Below are positions 50,575 through 63,008 of a stretch of 64,000 nt of DNA, piece after piece. Made by a program: the position numbers and the translations under genes. Under the pieces are notes generated by a model. The model did not search any database and had not been told where the DNA came from. It was given only the letters and a program-made list of their open reading frames with translations. Where the stretch lies: contig VYZB01000134.1 of assembly GCA_013397455.1 (NCBI GenBank), positions 2,066,907 to 2,130,906 of the forward strand, given 5' to 3'. The stretch comes from Crotophaga sulcirostris (taxonomy: Eukaryota > Chordata > Aves > Cuculiformes > Crotophagidae). Each line of letters opens with the position of its first letter. Position 1 is the stretch's first letter.

Positions 50575-50947
50575 GGAATAGAAACTATAGGCTGGTCAAC
50601 CTCTGCTGGAACGAGTAGTACTGGAAACCATTTCCAGGCACATGAAAGACAAGAAAGTCATCAGGAGTAGTCAGCACACATTCACCAAGGGAGTATGAAC
50701 AAACTGAAACACAGGACTTTCTACTTGAACATTAGGAAACATATTTTCACTTAGAAAATGACTGTGAACTGACACAGATTGCCAGAAAGGTTGTGGAGTC
50801 TCCATCCTTGGAGATACTCGGAAACCATGTGGATGTGGTCCTGGGCAAATGGATTTAGGTGACTCTACTTGAGCAGGGGGGGATTGGACAAGATGACCTT
50901 ATGAGGTCGCTTCCAACCCGTTATGCTGTGATTCTGTGATTCTGTGA
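50575..50947 (+). mobile_element. CR1 LINE with large internal deletion
   Basis: The first 120 bases encode the N-terminal RT region of CR1 (NYRLVNL, then ETISRHMKDKKVIRSSQH and FTKG). Near 50693 the sequence jumps to the far C-terminal end of ORF2 (KLKHRTFYLNIRKHIFT), then the normal 3' UTR (GATTGGACAAGATGACC, GGTCGCTTCCAACCC) and an ATTCTGTG tail. Most of the RT catalytic region and the domain after it are missing. Stops interrupt the frame. Confidence 0.88.
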
Positions 50948-53900
50948 ATCATGGTATAATCTGTCATAGGCAAATGACTTAATAGGTCAGTGTCTCAACA
51001 TATTTATTTTCAAAATAAACATATTATCCACTTTGCAGAAGTATTGTATTAGTGCTGGTGAAATGTTGTGAGACTAGGAATACAAAGTTGCTGATAATCA
51101 TCTCTGTGCAGCTCAATTAGCATTCTTTCTGTGTGAGAATAAACTCTGCCAACTGCTACGCTTCTGTTCCTTGTAGGTCATCTTTGAGTACTGTTAGGCA
51201 GTGTTTGGGACTTTCTGGGAATGGGTATAGTGGATGTCTAGTAGATATTGCCCTTTAGAATGAATTGCCTCATAAATTTGCCCAAGCTTGTAGGGAACTG
51301 TCTTGACGGCCCTGACAGCCTCCTCCTGTCTTATGTTCTTCTGTAGCCTTTCTGAGGAGAGAGAGCCCTTGCACCCCTCCCTTGTGACGCATTCATAGCT
51401 CAGGTCAATGTCCTTTGTTCACAGAGGTGACATGCCCCTTCTGGAAAACACATCCATAGATGTGATGGCAAGACAGAATAAACTAGGGGACAGATATTTT
51501 TAGAATTCAGTATTTCGATGTTCTTCCATAGAATAGGAAGAAATGATAGACAGCCAGCATAGAAACACAAGTCAGGGACAAGGACCTGGGTATCAAGAGC
51601 TGGGAACTACATACTGAAATATGTTTGGGACCTCACTGTTGGCCTGACGTTTTCTGATGTCAATGCTCTTCTGGGCTAAGGGCATTGGTTCACTATTTCA
51701 GACATGGAGAAACTGTGGGCTGAGAGACTTTCAGAAGCATCTGGTGGATTTATGATCAGAACATAAGGTCTTCTGGAAGAAAGTAGTGCTTCCATCTCTA
51801 AATCTGTCAGCTGGCTTTTAAATTCACTCTTTTAAACTGTAAATGGCCAGGGTTAACGGAATTAACTTCTTGGCAGTTGTGTTAGAAGGTCAGCAACCGT
51901 GCCACAGAGAGAGAGAAGCTGCATCAATTGATTGCATGCAGAAACCTCTGAACACTTTGAGGCCTTTGCAGCTGCATTGCTGCAGATTGCATCTCAGGAA
52001 TTCATCCACTGCTGACCCACTGACCCTGTTAATTATTCAAGAAGTTACACAACTGGCAAGAACCATATTTCTTTGACCGCTGTTACATGTGAATTCCCCA
52101 AAGCCAGTGCCTCTTGAGACAAAAAAAAAAAAAGTTATTTGTCTCTTCCCTGTAAGCAAATGTGCCATGGTCAGCTCAATGCACATTCTGAGTAGGGCTC
52201 AGAGTGGCTATTACATATCCTGTTGGAGGGAGAAATATAACTTGCCATCTTAGAATTATCTCCTGGCAATCTCAGATGACTGACTGATTGCAGGTAAGAT
52301 AATAACACACAACCACTGGCACATAGAGGAGATTGTGTCAGAACAATCAACCCAAAACTATTCTGTTTGATGTAGCAAAGGCAAAACTTGCCCAACTGCC
52401 CAGCCCAAACCACCTGCCATCAGTTTAAAGCTGCACGGAGTTTTTATTTTATTTGGAGCTACATTTTCCTCTCTTTGTTTTCTAAATTATTTTCATTCAC
52501 TCAATTTCTCTTCATCAAAACTGTGTGCGGAAGTTGTTACTGAACACAGACAGTAATTAGCTGTGCTTCCTGAGCCTGGATAAATCCATTGTGAAGACAA
52601 TGACCTTTTGACCACAATTCAATTGAGTAAGTTTCGTAATGAGGTAGCCATAATAAACCTTCAGGTCCATTTGAAATAAAGATAATACTACTACAAAATA
52701 TTTAATAGAGACTTTCCTTTCTTAGTCCTTAGAAATGAAAAATTTTCACTACTTCTCAGGAGCTATTATTTAGACACTGGATCAAGCTGCTCTCTGTTGA
52801 GTAATGACTCGTGTTTTGAGGACATTAAAAAATTAACTTTGCAGCTGCAGAGAGGCAGAAGATGAGTTACAAGTCTTTGAAGATCCCATGCCAGGTTTCT
52901 AGGGAAATGAACTCTCTGTTCTTAAAGAGGATTCTGTCTGTTGTTTATTAAAAAAATGCAGAGAAGTCCTGTAATACAAGTCACATGATAGAAAATAGAT
53001 TGGCAAAATCAAATTTGTGTAACTATTAGATCAGGATAAAGGTTTAACAACCAATTCATAACACGGGCTAAAAGTGGAGGTCAAAGAAATTCTAGCTGTG
53101 GGAGGAGTAGGGAGTTCTACTGGCTTGCTCTTACCAAGGAGAACAATCAACAACTTGAACAACGCAATGTAATCTTTTTCTCTCCTGGAGGAATTTTTTT
53201 ATCCGCATTTGTGGGCTTCACGCTGAGATGTTTCAAAAAAATATGCTATCATTGAATGAGGAGGTTTTGGTTTACTAGCTACTTGTGGAATATTGTGTTG
53301 TAGAATTGAATCTGTGAATTTGATTGAAGTTTCTACTGAGAGTTTAGGAATCAGAAATTAAAAGCAGTCTCCTTTTTCTTGTGTCTTGCACAAAATCTTC
53401 TCTGGTACAGTCACCTGACATAAGTTTTGGCATGAAGATAAAAGACAAAGACAAATTTGTTTAAAGAATTCGTCTTTTGGGAGTTTGGGTGGCTTGCAGG
53501 CATTAGATGAGAAGGTACAAAATTTGGGATTAGATTTTGGAAGCTGGTGCAGAAGAAAATATAGGAAGAGTTAGGAATATATGAACCATTCTGATATGGC
53601 TGGCTGTTATCCCATATGTTGTGCCATAGTGCATGAGAGAGGTTTTCTGTCTGTTTATTTACTTTTGTGTAAGTTGAATCAAGCCCTAAAGGAAAGCATA
53701 TCTGGGTTTTACACTTTCTTTAGTGCTAAAATCTCGAGGTATTCCACTTAATGATGTATTTTTCTAATAGTTAAGTACTTTTCTAGTATCACTCATACTA
53801 TATTTCCTGTAAAGAAATAGTTGATAAATTATATAGGTATCCCCAATGCCAACTTGAAAGAAAGCTGAGTTTTCACATTACCTCAAAATAGGATGAAGTT

Positions 53901-55960
53901 TATTAGTACAATTATATTTAAGATTGGGGCTTTTATTGTGATAAAGGTCATTCTCCTCATTTATTCTTTAAGACCAAGGCTTAATGGTTGATACACAGCA
54001 TGTATTGTAAAGTCTTGAGCACCATAGCAAAAGAATGACACTTCGTTGTTCAAATGAGACTGGTTGCTAGGAACTTTTTAGTGTACCTTAAATACAGATC
54101 ATGATATTCACAGCTGAAGGTAAATGAATTCTGAGCAGTTCAAATTTCAGTAGTGTTCAGATGTTGAAAGATAGTGAAGTGTTAGAGATTTCCTCTAGGC
54201 TCTGCCTTCCAGGCATTTTCCTCATGACTTAGAGGAAAAGCTCTCAGCATATATGTCTGAAAAAGCATAAAGAATGCTGGCACTGTCCCAACATGTTCAT
54301 CATCGTCTTAAATGGCAGGGTAGTCCAGGATAGCCTGAAGTTTCATGTTCTATAGGAGGAACATACCAGGATTTCCTCATGCCTGGATCCTCTTTTCATC
54401 CTACTGCCTCTGTTCCACCTACCGCATATATACCACTTGGTCCACAATATTTCAGTGCACAAATAGTTCACTCACTTCTTTTAGATGTCTCTGGCATGCT
54501 TATAGTATCCCCCTCCCTTGTATATATAGCACATCCTGTTGCTGACTCAGTCTTTTGGCCTGGAACGGAAGAACTTGTTATATTGGCACTTTTCTTGTAA
54601 CCTGCACATCTGAATTCCCATCATCTCTTCCAAATATAGTGAAACAGAGCTGCCTAATATTCTCAGAGCCAGATAATCTTCTTCCTGTGCTTATTTTCTG
54701 AAGTGTCAGGAAGTTAATTTCAGATCTCTTCTCATAGACTCTGATAGTGCTGCACATTGTAATACAAAAGCTGTGTAGATACTGGGAGGACATGCAGAAA
54801 GTACAAAACGAAGAAATAACAATCACTTCCACTGATCTGCATCTATGTGGTATAATCAATGGTAAATACTGTAGCCTTTGGAAGGATGGACTAAATTAAC
54901 TTCAAAATTATGCAGTGTAGTTGAATTTAATGCATTTTTATCTCCAGGTGTCCAAATGTCTCTGAGAATCCTGGAAAGTTAATTATTATCTCCTAGGATG
55001 ACCTAACAGCTTTTCAAATATTTGAAATATTTGTATAAAGTGATTCCATGAGCAAAGCAATTACTGAGGAGTAGTTTCCTCCAGATTTCTGTCTCATTCC
55101 CTCTCCATCTCTCCTCATGTTCCCAGGACCCTACCCCCAGCGCAGTGTTAGGTCCTTCCCACACTGCTTCACCTTCTTACCATCCCCATCACCTCCAGTT
55201 CCTCCCAGAGAGGCTTCAGTTTCTTTCTGTTGCACCCCACAGTAACTCCTTCATTTTCCTGCCTGTCATGTCCCTTTCTGATTTACCTACACTAGTTTGA
55301 AAACTGCTGCACAGATAGGCAGTACCTACTTACGTGATTGATTGGCCAGTGCTTTTTTAACTCTGTTAGCTTCGGGGGAACATGTAAGAACTTCACAGAC
55401 CTATGCCCCTTTTAAACCATAGAATAAATTGGTATATTGATTTAAAATAGAGTTAGAAAAGGACATTAAGAGGATACTGAGGCAAACTGCCTATATGAAG
55501 TGGAGGTTTTCAAAAGCACAAGGGAATTTAGGAACATTGCCTGTTTACAGGGAACTACACAAAAAAGTATAAACTTTTACCACACTTTTACCAGATTGAA
55601 ATGTTGGTGAGGAGGATTATTTTACTTCAAATTTAGGCACATTTATTCCAGCGAAAGCAAGTTGCATGGATGCTGCTGGGGCATTAGAAGACTTGTCAGT
55701 ATAATTTATTTTATTCAGAAACAATAGTGACCTAGGAAATCTTTTATATTTTGCAATATATATTTTCTACAGTAGGAGACCCTACCAGTATCTCTACACT
55801 AGCAAACCTATCTGGTGTATGCCTCTGCTCCTAAATGTTTTCAACACTTTCAGGCCTTTCCCTGCCCCTGTTTTTAGTATCACCTCGGGCATCTATGAAA
55901 GCAAAAAAGATCAACCAATAAACGCTGTGGCATTTAAGTTTCATTTTCAAGATCAAACAT
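50948..55960. other. Intergenic DNA, no gene seen
   Basis: AT-rich, with a short poly(A) run around 52121-52133 and a pyrimidine-rich stretch at about 55085-55260. No domain-bearing frame was found. Confidence 0.55.
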
Positions 55961-56672
55961 TTCATAGAATAGAATCATAGAAAGATCTGAGTTTGAAGGG
56001 ACCCACAAGGATCATTGAGTCCATCTCCTACCCCTGCACAGGACACTCCCAACATCCACACCATGTGACTGAGGGCATTGTCCAAAAGCTTCTGGAATAT
56101 TGTGAGGCTTGGTGCCTTGACTGATTCCCTGGGGAGCTGTTCCAGTGCCCCACCACCTGCTGGGTGAAGAACCTATTCCTAATATCTAACTGAAACCTCC
56201 CCTGGCACATCTGCCTGCCATTCCTATGAGTCCTATCATTGGTCACCAGAGAGAAGAGATCAGCACCTGTTTCTCCTCCTTCCCTTGTGAGAAGGCAGTA
56301 AACAGCTGTGAGGTCCCCCCTCAGTTTCATCTTCTCCAGGTTGAACAGACAAAGCGCCTTCAGCCTCTCCTCATATCACTTCCCCTCTAGACCTTTCACC
56401 AGCTTTTGTGTCCTCCTCTGGACACTCTCCAGTAGTTTTATGTCCTTTTCATACTGTGGCACCCAAAACTGCACCCAGTGCTCAAGGTGGGGTCACACCA
56501 GTGCAGAGCAGAGCAGGACAGTCCCCTCCCTCACCCAGCCGGCAGCGCTGTGCTTGATGCACCTCAGGACACAGTTGGTCCTCTTGGCTGCCAGGGCTCT
56601 GTTGGCTCATGTCCAGCTTGCTGTTGACCAGAACCCCCAGGTCCCTTTCCACAGGACTGCTCTCTAACATAA
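55961..56672 (-). mobile_element. CR1 LINE, C-terminal ORF2 and complete 3' end
   Basis: Reading the minus strand from 56672 down, it has ESSPVERDLGVLVNSKLDMSQQ, the following cysteine block, the RGDLTAVY region, a QGRFQLDIRNRFFTQ stretch and the 3' UTR with GACTCAATGATCCTTGTGGG, GTCCCTTC and an ATTCTATTCTATGAAATG tail. The body has frameshifts and stops. It is the same subfamily as the copies at 2.2-2.9 and 47.5 kb, and unlike them it keeps its 3' terminus. Confidence 0.95.
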
Positions 56673-56680
56673 GCCTTGTA

Positions 56681-56769
56681 TCTTAGTTGTAACACCCAAC
56701 TAACTAAATGTGATGGGCTGCTCCCCAGTGAAAAGTGAGAGACACGTTAGTCTAAGTAGACTTCAAAAC
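56681..56769 (+). repeat. Unidentified 89-bp repeat, copy A
   Basis: Aligns without gaps to 58427-58515 with 73 of 89 bases identical by hand count. It begins TCTTAGTT and contains GACACGTTAGTCTA. It abuts the 5' truncation point of the minus-strand CR1. A TGTAAC at 56688 is reminiscent of long-terminal-repeat starts, but no retroviral coding sequence lies between the copies. Confidence 0.9.
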
Positions 56770-58426
56770 ATGATGAGTTTTCAGTGGCAGCAGCTTCCAG
56801 ATGGGTGTGGGGGACTTACAGAGACCAAATTGCTGGGGAGTTGCTGGGGCTGGGACATGGGACATGGTGAGAAAAAGATCTAAGCTTTATTTCTTGTACC
56901 TAACAATTCCCTGCCTTTAAAAACGTCCTCAGCATCACAGTGTCACATGGGAATTCTGGGAGAGATTCCCTGCTCATTAGCATCTCTCTCACAAGCTTGA
57001 GCTCACACTGTACAATTACAACTACAAGAAAAAGTTTGGGTTTTTTTAAATATTCCACGTAAAATTTAAGATTTCATTTAGATTACATGTCAGCATGCAC
57101 TCTACACAAGAAGGTGCCCCAGGACTTTAACGGAATTTTTGCAGTGTCATTAATTTACAGCTAAACTGATGGCAAAAATGACCATTTGGTGCTTTCCTTA
57201 AGGTCCCAGATATGGCAGCTGTGTGGAACCTCCTTGCCTGTGAAGGAGGACTTGAAATGCCAAAGGCTGAAGGGCCCCGACCTGAAATCAGTCATAAGTA
57301 TTCCTTGTATTTTTGTTTTACATCACAATTTTTAAAAGCCACTCTTCTTGTGACTATGAGGGCCCAGAAAAACTTATATTCTTGAACCTGTTTGTGGGTG
57401 ATAATGCTTTGTGTTTATTTGCTCTGTCTCACTGATGTGTTTGAATGCTGCCCAGTGGGTGTCTGTCATGGTGCTGTTCATCGAGAACCCCCTGGTCAGA
57501 CCAACCAGTTAAGTTAAGCTTTTTCAATAAAAGAGAAACCGTTGAGACAGACCATCCCTGTTCCTTCATTTTGCACAGGACCTCTTTCCTGGGGACTAAA
57601 TGAAAGGCTAGCAAGTCTAATGGAAAACTGTAAAAGCTATTAGGTTGCAAGCCAATATCTGATAACGGGAGCAGCAATAGATAATTCATCGTCTGCTGGT
57701 TTCAGACTATGTTTGTGGTGGTGTCTTGGCATTGATCTTAGTGTGCAGTTGCAAAATGCATTAGCAAAGGTCCCATTGTTTAAACATCCATTAGAGGGCA
57801 ATAAAACGTTTTACCAATTAACGCAAACCTCAGTCAAAGCATGTCTTTGGAAAGAGCCTTGAACAGCCCCAGACCAATTCCCTCCTCGAGGAAGTCACCT
57901 GTGCAGCAAAGGGTGGGCAGGTTTGTATTAACTATAGAATCAGAGCTCAGAGTGTAACACCACCCTCCAACACCACTTGAATTACATTGCATCTCTTTGA
58001 GCTGTGTTTGTCAACATGTGACCTTTTTAGGTTTTCTGCTCTGAGGGAGAAAAATAGATCTCAATTCCGAACACAGAATCAGCTGAATTTGTCCGAATTT
58101 TTTATCAGGAAACTACTACCTCCTGTGTATTCTACTAACAACAGCATGAAACTTAACTGAATAATTTGGAAGAATGATTCTTCTAAAAACCCTTTTGTCC
58201 AGAAGCATCTTCAGTCTCTCTGGACACTTCGAATTATTTTTCAGTTAATTTAACCCTAGCTCCCATGTCCAGACATCTACACACCAGAGTAATTTCTCTC
58301 AGTCTGTTGGGGTGGAATGGAAGGAAAGATTTTGTCTCTGACAAAACTAAGCACAGAAGTGCAAATTATTTTTTTAAAGATCTGTAATCTTCATTATTGC
58401 ATTTTTATTGCAATATCTTAAACAAT
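56770..58426. other. DNA between the two 89-bp repeat copies
   Basis: About 1.66 kb with no recognised reverse transcriptase, integrase, protease or transposase. It contains an AATAAA near 57526 and an 86-codon minus-strand frame (57429-57689) without a domain. Possibly the body of a non-autonomous element, or simply unrelated DNA. Confidence 0.4.
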
Positions 58427-58515
58427 TCTTAGTTACACCACCCGACTAACTAAACATGATGCGTTGCTCCCCAGTGAAAAATGAGAGACATCTTAGTCTA
58501 GGCAGATATCACAAC
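58427..58515 (+). repeat. Unidentified 89-bp repeat, copy B
   Basis: Direct-orientation partner of 56681-56769. The best-preserved core is CTCCCCAGTGAAAA with TGAGAGACA just after it. Similarity fades at both ends, and neither end shows an obvious target-site duplication. Confidence 0.9.
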
Positions 58516-60197
58516 CTATTTGGCTTTGACATCTATTAGTTGCGTTATAGCTGAATATTATTTGTGTCACAATAGCAGGATTTCTGCTGTCCCCTAGTGG
58601 CTAGTTAATTTTCTGAGTTCAGTACATCCATTACCATTTCTGTCACCCTATCTCAAAGTATAAACTGGCTTGCAGTTTGGTTTACAAGAGAGAATGCACA
58701 CAATTTTAAAAAAATTTCCAACTGACTGCCAGATAAAAGCCTTATAAAATAATGAGCAATTGTGTCTGTGTATCATTAACTTTCCAGGAGTATGCTAGAG
58801 ACTGTGTGGTGCCCTTTCACACAAGTTTACAGTGAAAGACAAAAGCAATGAAACCTGGAAACAGCTACAGAAAGCATCTTTAGTTTTTAATTGAAACAAT
58901 TAGTGATGTTTTGACACTGTGCTGAATTTGCTTAACTTGTTGATAGAGCAAGATACACCAGAAAATGTTTGGAGAAGGCAGGATTGGCGCAGAACAATTC
59001 CCTCTGCATCCTGATGATAAACTCAGCTTGTACACCCAGACCTGATCACCTGCTGTTTTATAACCATTTTTGCACCAGAAGAGCTGAACAGATGGCAGCA
59101 TTGCCTGACGTGTGGCATGAAGACTGGAATAACTTCATGAGATGAGATTAAAGGGAGCTTTATCAGTGAACCTCGTGTCATGTTACTGGTCTCAATCCAT
59201 ATGACTAGCCCCCCTGCAGCTGCATTGAAAACAAGGTTCTGTCCAGATTTGCAAACTAAAAATGGGGATAATATGTGAAGTCTGTAAAGTGACTACAGAA
59301 CAGAAATGTAGTTCATGCATTAAAACTCATTTCAAAGCACTTGTGTACAATAACCAAGTCTTTCTGTAAGACTTTATATCATGAATCTAAGAGGACCATG
59401 AGGTAGCCCTCCTGCCTCCACATGCTTTATCTCCATCAGTTAATTATAAGAATAAAGAATACTGCACTGCTTAAAGATTTTTTTTCTTACTTCTACTCTG
59501 CATATGCATGCTTTGAGGGTGCTCAAATGTGTAGCAGGAGTTCTGGCCTCCATAATGCTCTGTTACACTTCCTCCAGTCAGAGGAATAGTTTACATGACT
59601 TGAAATACACTGTGCTGGAGCTTCAACTAATTGGAGGAATAGTCTGTTAGGGCAGCTTTTTGTGTTAAATTTATGGAGCAGAGCTTGAAGCCAGCAGTAC
59701 AGTCTCTCATGAGCTCTGCACAGAAAAGCTGGAAGTACAGTCAGTGATGCCAAAGCTCAGTATTTCAACACAAGCCTGACAATGTTTGGTGTTGTCCCCA
59801 AAGCCTTTGCCTCCTAGCACCACATTGCATTCAACTGCTGGCCAGCACAGGAGCAGGTTGGGATCGTATCTGTGGAGCAGGAGTTGGGGTGGTTCCACCT
59901 TGGTGAGGGCTCACCTGTGCCGAGGAAGACTGACTGGACTTTGAGTTCCTTGTGTACCTCCTTCCAGGCTGTGAAAGGACCTGTTAACTCAGATTCAGCA
60001 CTGGACTCACACTTGTCCCACACATTGGCATGGTGGCTTTACAGCAGGTAATAAGAGTGTGTGGGTGGAAAGGCAGAAAGGTGCTTGGTATGCAAAGAAA
60101 TGTGAAGAATCTGACCGGCAGCACAATGGAGGGTGCGAACAGAGCAAAGATGGCAAATGAAAAGAGTTTTTCAGTTTTCACCTATTTGCTTGGTGAT
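58516..60197. other. Intergenic DNA, no gene seen
   Basis: AT-rich with short frames only. Confidence 0.55.
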
Positions 60198-60433
60198 GGA
60201 GCACTTGGCATACGAGGAGGGGCTGAGACATTTAGATCTATTCAGCATAAAGAAGAGGGGTCAAAGGGGTCATCAAGCATGGTAACAGGCTGCCCAAAGA
60301 GGTTTTAGTCTCCACCCTTAGAGTTATTCAAAACTTAACAAGGCCTTGCACAGTATGATGTACTTGGACATGCTTTGATCAGGGATTGGACTAGATGACT
60401 CTTAGTTGTCTCTTCCAACCGAAATTTTTCTGG
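60198..60433 (+). mobile_element. CR1 LINE 3' end
   Basis: Starts in the ORF2 C-terminal region (TACGAGGAGGGGCTGAGACA) and continues through a diverged stretch (GGCTGCCCAAAGAGG, TTGGACATGCTTTGATCAGG) to GATTGGACTAGATGACTC, TTAGTTGTCTCTTCCAACC and a degraded tail. It is internally shortened and older than the copy at 32.4 kb. Confidence 0.9.
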
Positions 60434-62462
60434 TTTTATTATATTTTTTTGTTATTTAGCTAATCAGTATTTCTGGGTCTGGCTTTGAGTCTTCATGCGT
60501 GAACGCTGACATAAGGAGCTAATAAGCAGGATACTGTCAGGACATAATAATGATTCACCACTAAATATACAGATTTTTTGATAGAACTGGGCTGGCCTGG
60601 TTTCATTCAGATACACAAATATTCAGATCACAGTAGAGTTAGGGGAGTAGTGGTGATAATATGGTTGGATTTCTTGTATGGAGCTTTTTTTATAGCTTGC
60701 AAATAAGTGTTTCATACACATGTTGCATTTTTTTGTACATAAATCTGCAGCTTCTCAAACTATATTCACTATTAGAGGAAAATTCTTAGCTCTTTCAAAG
60801 GCTTTTAATTATATTCAAGTTCAGTGGAAGCTGCACCTGAACCTTTATGAAACTTCACTGAAAACAGGGCCAGTGGAAGTCCTGTTTATTTTAACGGAAG
60901 TCCTATTTACTTACTAGACCAATATATAAATTGTTAGAAATTGGCATAAAATGCCGAGTCAGGAGGGGAGAGTTGGGTGTTTGAATTTGGACAGACACTG
61001 CATCTTTCCAGTACCTCAACAATGTTTGGGTGCAGAGGGTCCTAAGAAATTTGTGAGGTGCAGTTGTTCCTTTACTGTTTTGCATTGCAATACTGGAGTT
61101 GTAGTGCCTACATATGAATGTTACATATAATATATAATAGATGTTGCTGCCAATGTGGGGGGTTTTTTCATACAATTCACATTTTTGAAGTAACTTCTTT
61201 GATAGAGAGAGTTGTTAATATTTTATTATTTCTTAGTGCCAAAAATGAACTTCATGAACGGTGGCTATAATGTTTTCCATCTACTAGCCACATCAATAAT
61301 ATCAACAAAGTCATTTGTTCTTTAATTTCCCCAAAACAGCATAGAGAAAAATGCCAAAAGCTTTGCTTATTTCTCCACTGCTCTGTTGCTGATAAAGAGC
61401 CAAATGCAGTCATTATTTTTAAATCAATGGAGCAGCTACATGGATTAATTTAAGTATGTTGGACAGATCACATAAAACAGTCTCTTATTTTGTTTGCACA
61501 TCCACACATGCTGTATGGAGAAATAGAACAGAATAACAGATGTTTCAGTATTCTTCTTTTCAGTAAGTCTTCAACCAAACAGTGAAACTATTTTTTTTTA
61601 CAGCACTAAAGCCCAATGCAACTAATATATTCATAATGGATTTTTATGATCCACTCTTGTATCCCCAATGGCTCATTTGCAGAGCTTAATGCAATATTCC
61701 AAAGCTGAAAAATGTAGTTCAGAGCAACTTCCTGGTCTAAAATCACATTGATTCACTAATTCACGGTTTATAGCTTCTTGTTGCAGACAAAGCAGGTTTT
61801 TGCAGACCAGAATTTTCTCAGTAAGTAAAACATAAGTCAGCTAAAGACGCCAGTTCTTTAGCTGAAATCATAAGGGAAGTGTTTAATCACAACTGCAACA
61901 GGCCTCAAGTACATTTTAAAATTGAAATGTATGCTTAAATATTCTCCTAGAGTAAAGAGGGTTTTCTAAACAAGTGTCAAAAACAGTCAGGAAGGCCTTG
62001 TCTACCATAAAACTGAAGAAGACAAATTACAATACGCTTAAATGAAAACATGTTTAAAGTTTGCTCTAATGCTTGGGCCTGACGAAATCTGGTTGGCCAA
62101 AAATGGAGATTCAACTTGTTTTAAAGGTGATCATGTATTAAACTTCTCAGGCTTCTGTAAAATAAAAGCTGTTAATGTTTTATAGTTGTGGAGTTAAAAA
62201 TTATAGTTTTCTTCAAACAGAACTAATATTTGTGACTTTTCATCTACATACAGTCCATCCTCTGGAGCCTGAAGACTTCTCCAAAAGAAAGTCCTGAGGC
62301 TCTGTTCCTCACCAAATCCAGAATTTGGATCTGATTCCGCTACCTCATTTACTTGATCAGTCCAGTTATTTTTGTAGGATTAGTACATTACTCAAGTGTG
62401 TCTTGCAACACACTAAGATAAATATTTCTTTCCTTTTTACAGCTGAAAGACTAAGCCTAAGA
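60434..62462. other. Intergenic DNA, no gene seen
   Basis: Very AT-rich, with no credible frame or recognised element. Confidence 0.55.
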
Positions 62463-63008
62463 GAGATTAGAAAGGTTTAGGTAGTGCCATCCAAAGTCTA
62501 GCTGCTCCTTTGTCTGCTGCCTGCACCTCCTCAGCCTTCCTGTAGGCCCCCTCCAGGTACTGGAAGGCCACTATAAGGTCTCCCCTGAGACTTCTCTTCT
62601 CCAGGCTGAACAACCCAAACTCTCTCAGCCAGTCCTTATAGCAGAGGGGCTCTAGGCCCCTGACCATCTTCGTAGCCCTCCTCTGGACCTGTTCCAGCAG
62701 TTCCATATCCTTCTTGTGCTGGGAGTTCCAGAACTGGACACAGGACTCCAGGAGGGGTCTCATGAGAGCAGAGCAAAGGGGGAGAATCACCTCCCTCACC
62801 CTGCTGGCCATGATTCTTTTGATGCAGCCCAGGACATGGTTGGCCACCTGGATTGTGAGGGCACACTGCCAGCTCGTGTCCAGCTTCTCATCAATTGGCA
62901 ACCCCAAGTCCTTCTCCACAGGGCTGCTCTCAATTACGTTGTCCCCCAGTCTGTATTGGAACTGTGGATTGCTCCCGCCTTGCACTTGGGTGTAGGACCT
63001 TGCATTTC
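62463..63008 (-). mobile_element. CR1 LINE, ORF2 C-terminal region without 3' UTR
   Basis: The minus strand keeps one uninterrupted frame of 172 codons (62467-62985). It has the CR1 blocks [65 protein letters not shown] and [11 protein letters not shown]. The CR1 end that normally follows (the basic RRF.L..RK.FFT block and the GATGATC..CCTTCC 3' UTR) is absent; a short unrelated-looking tail leads to the stop. The fragment belongs to a different CR1 subfamily from the 2.2, 47 and 56 kb copies. Not a host gene. Confidence 0.9.
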
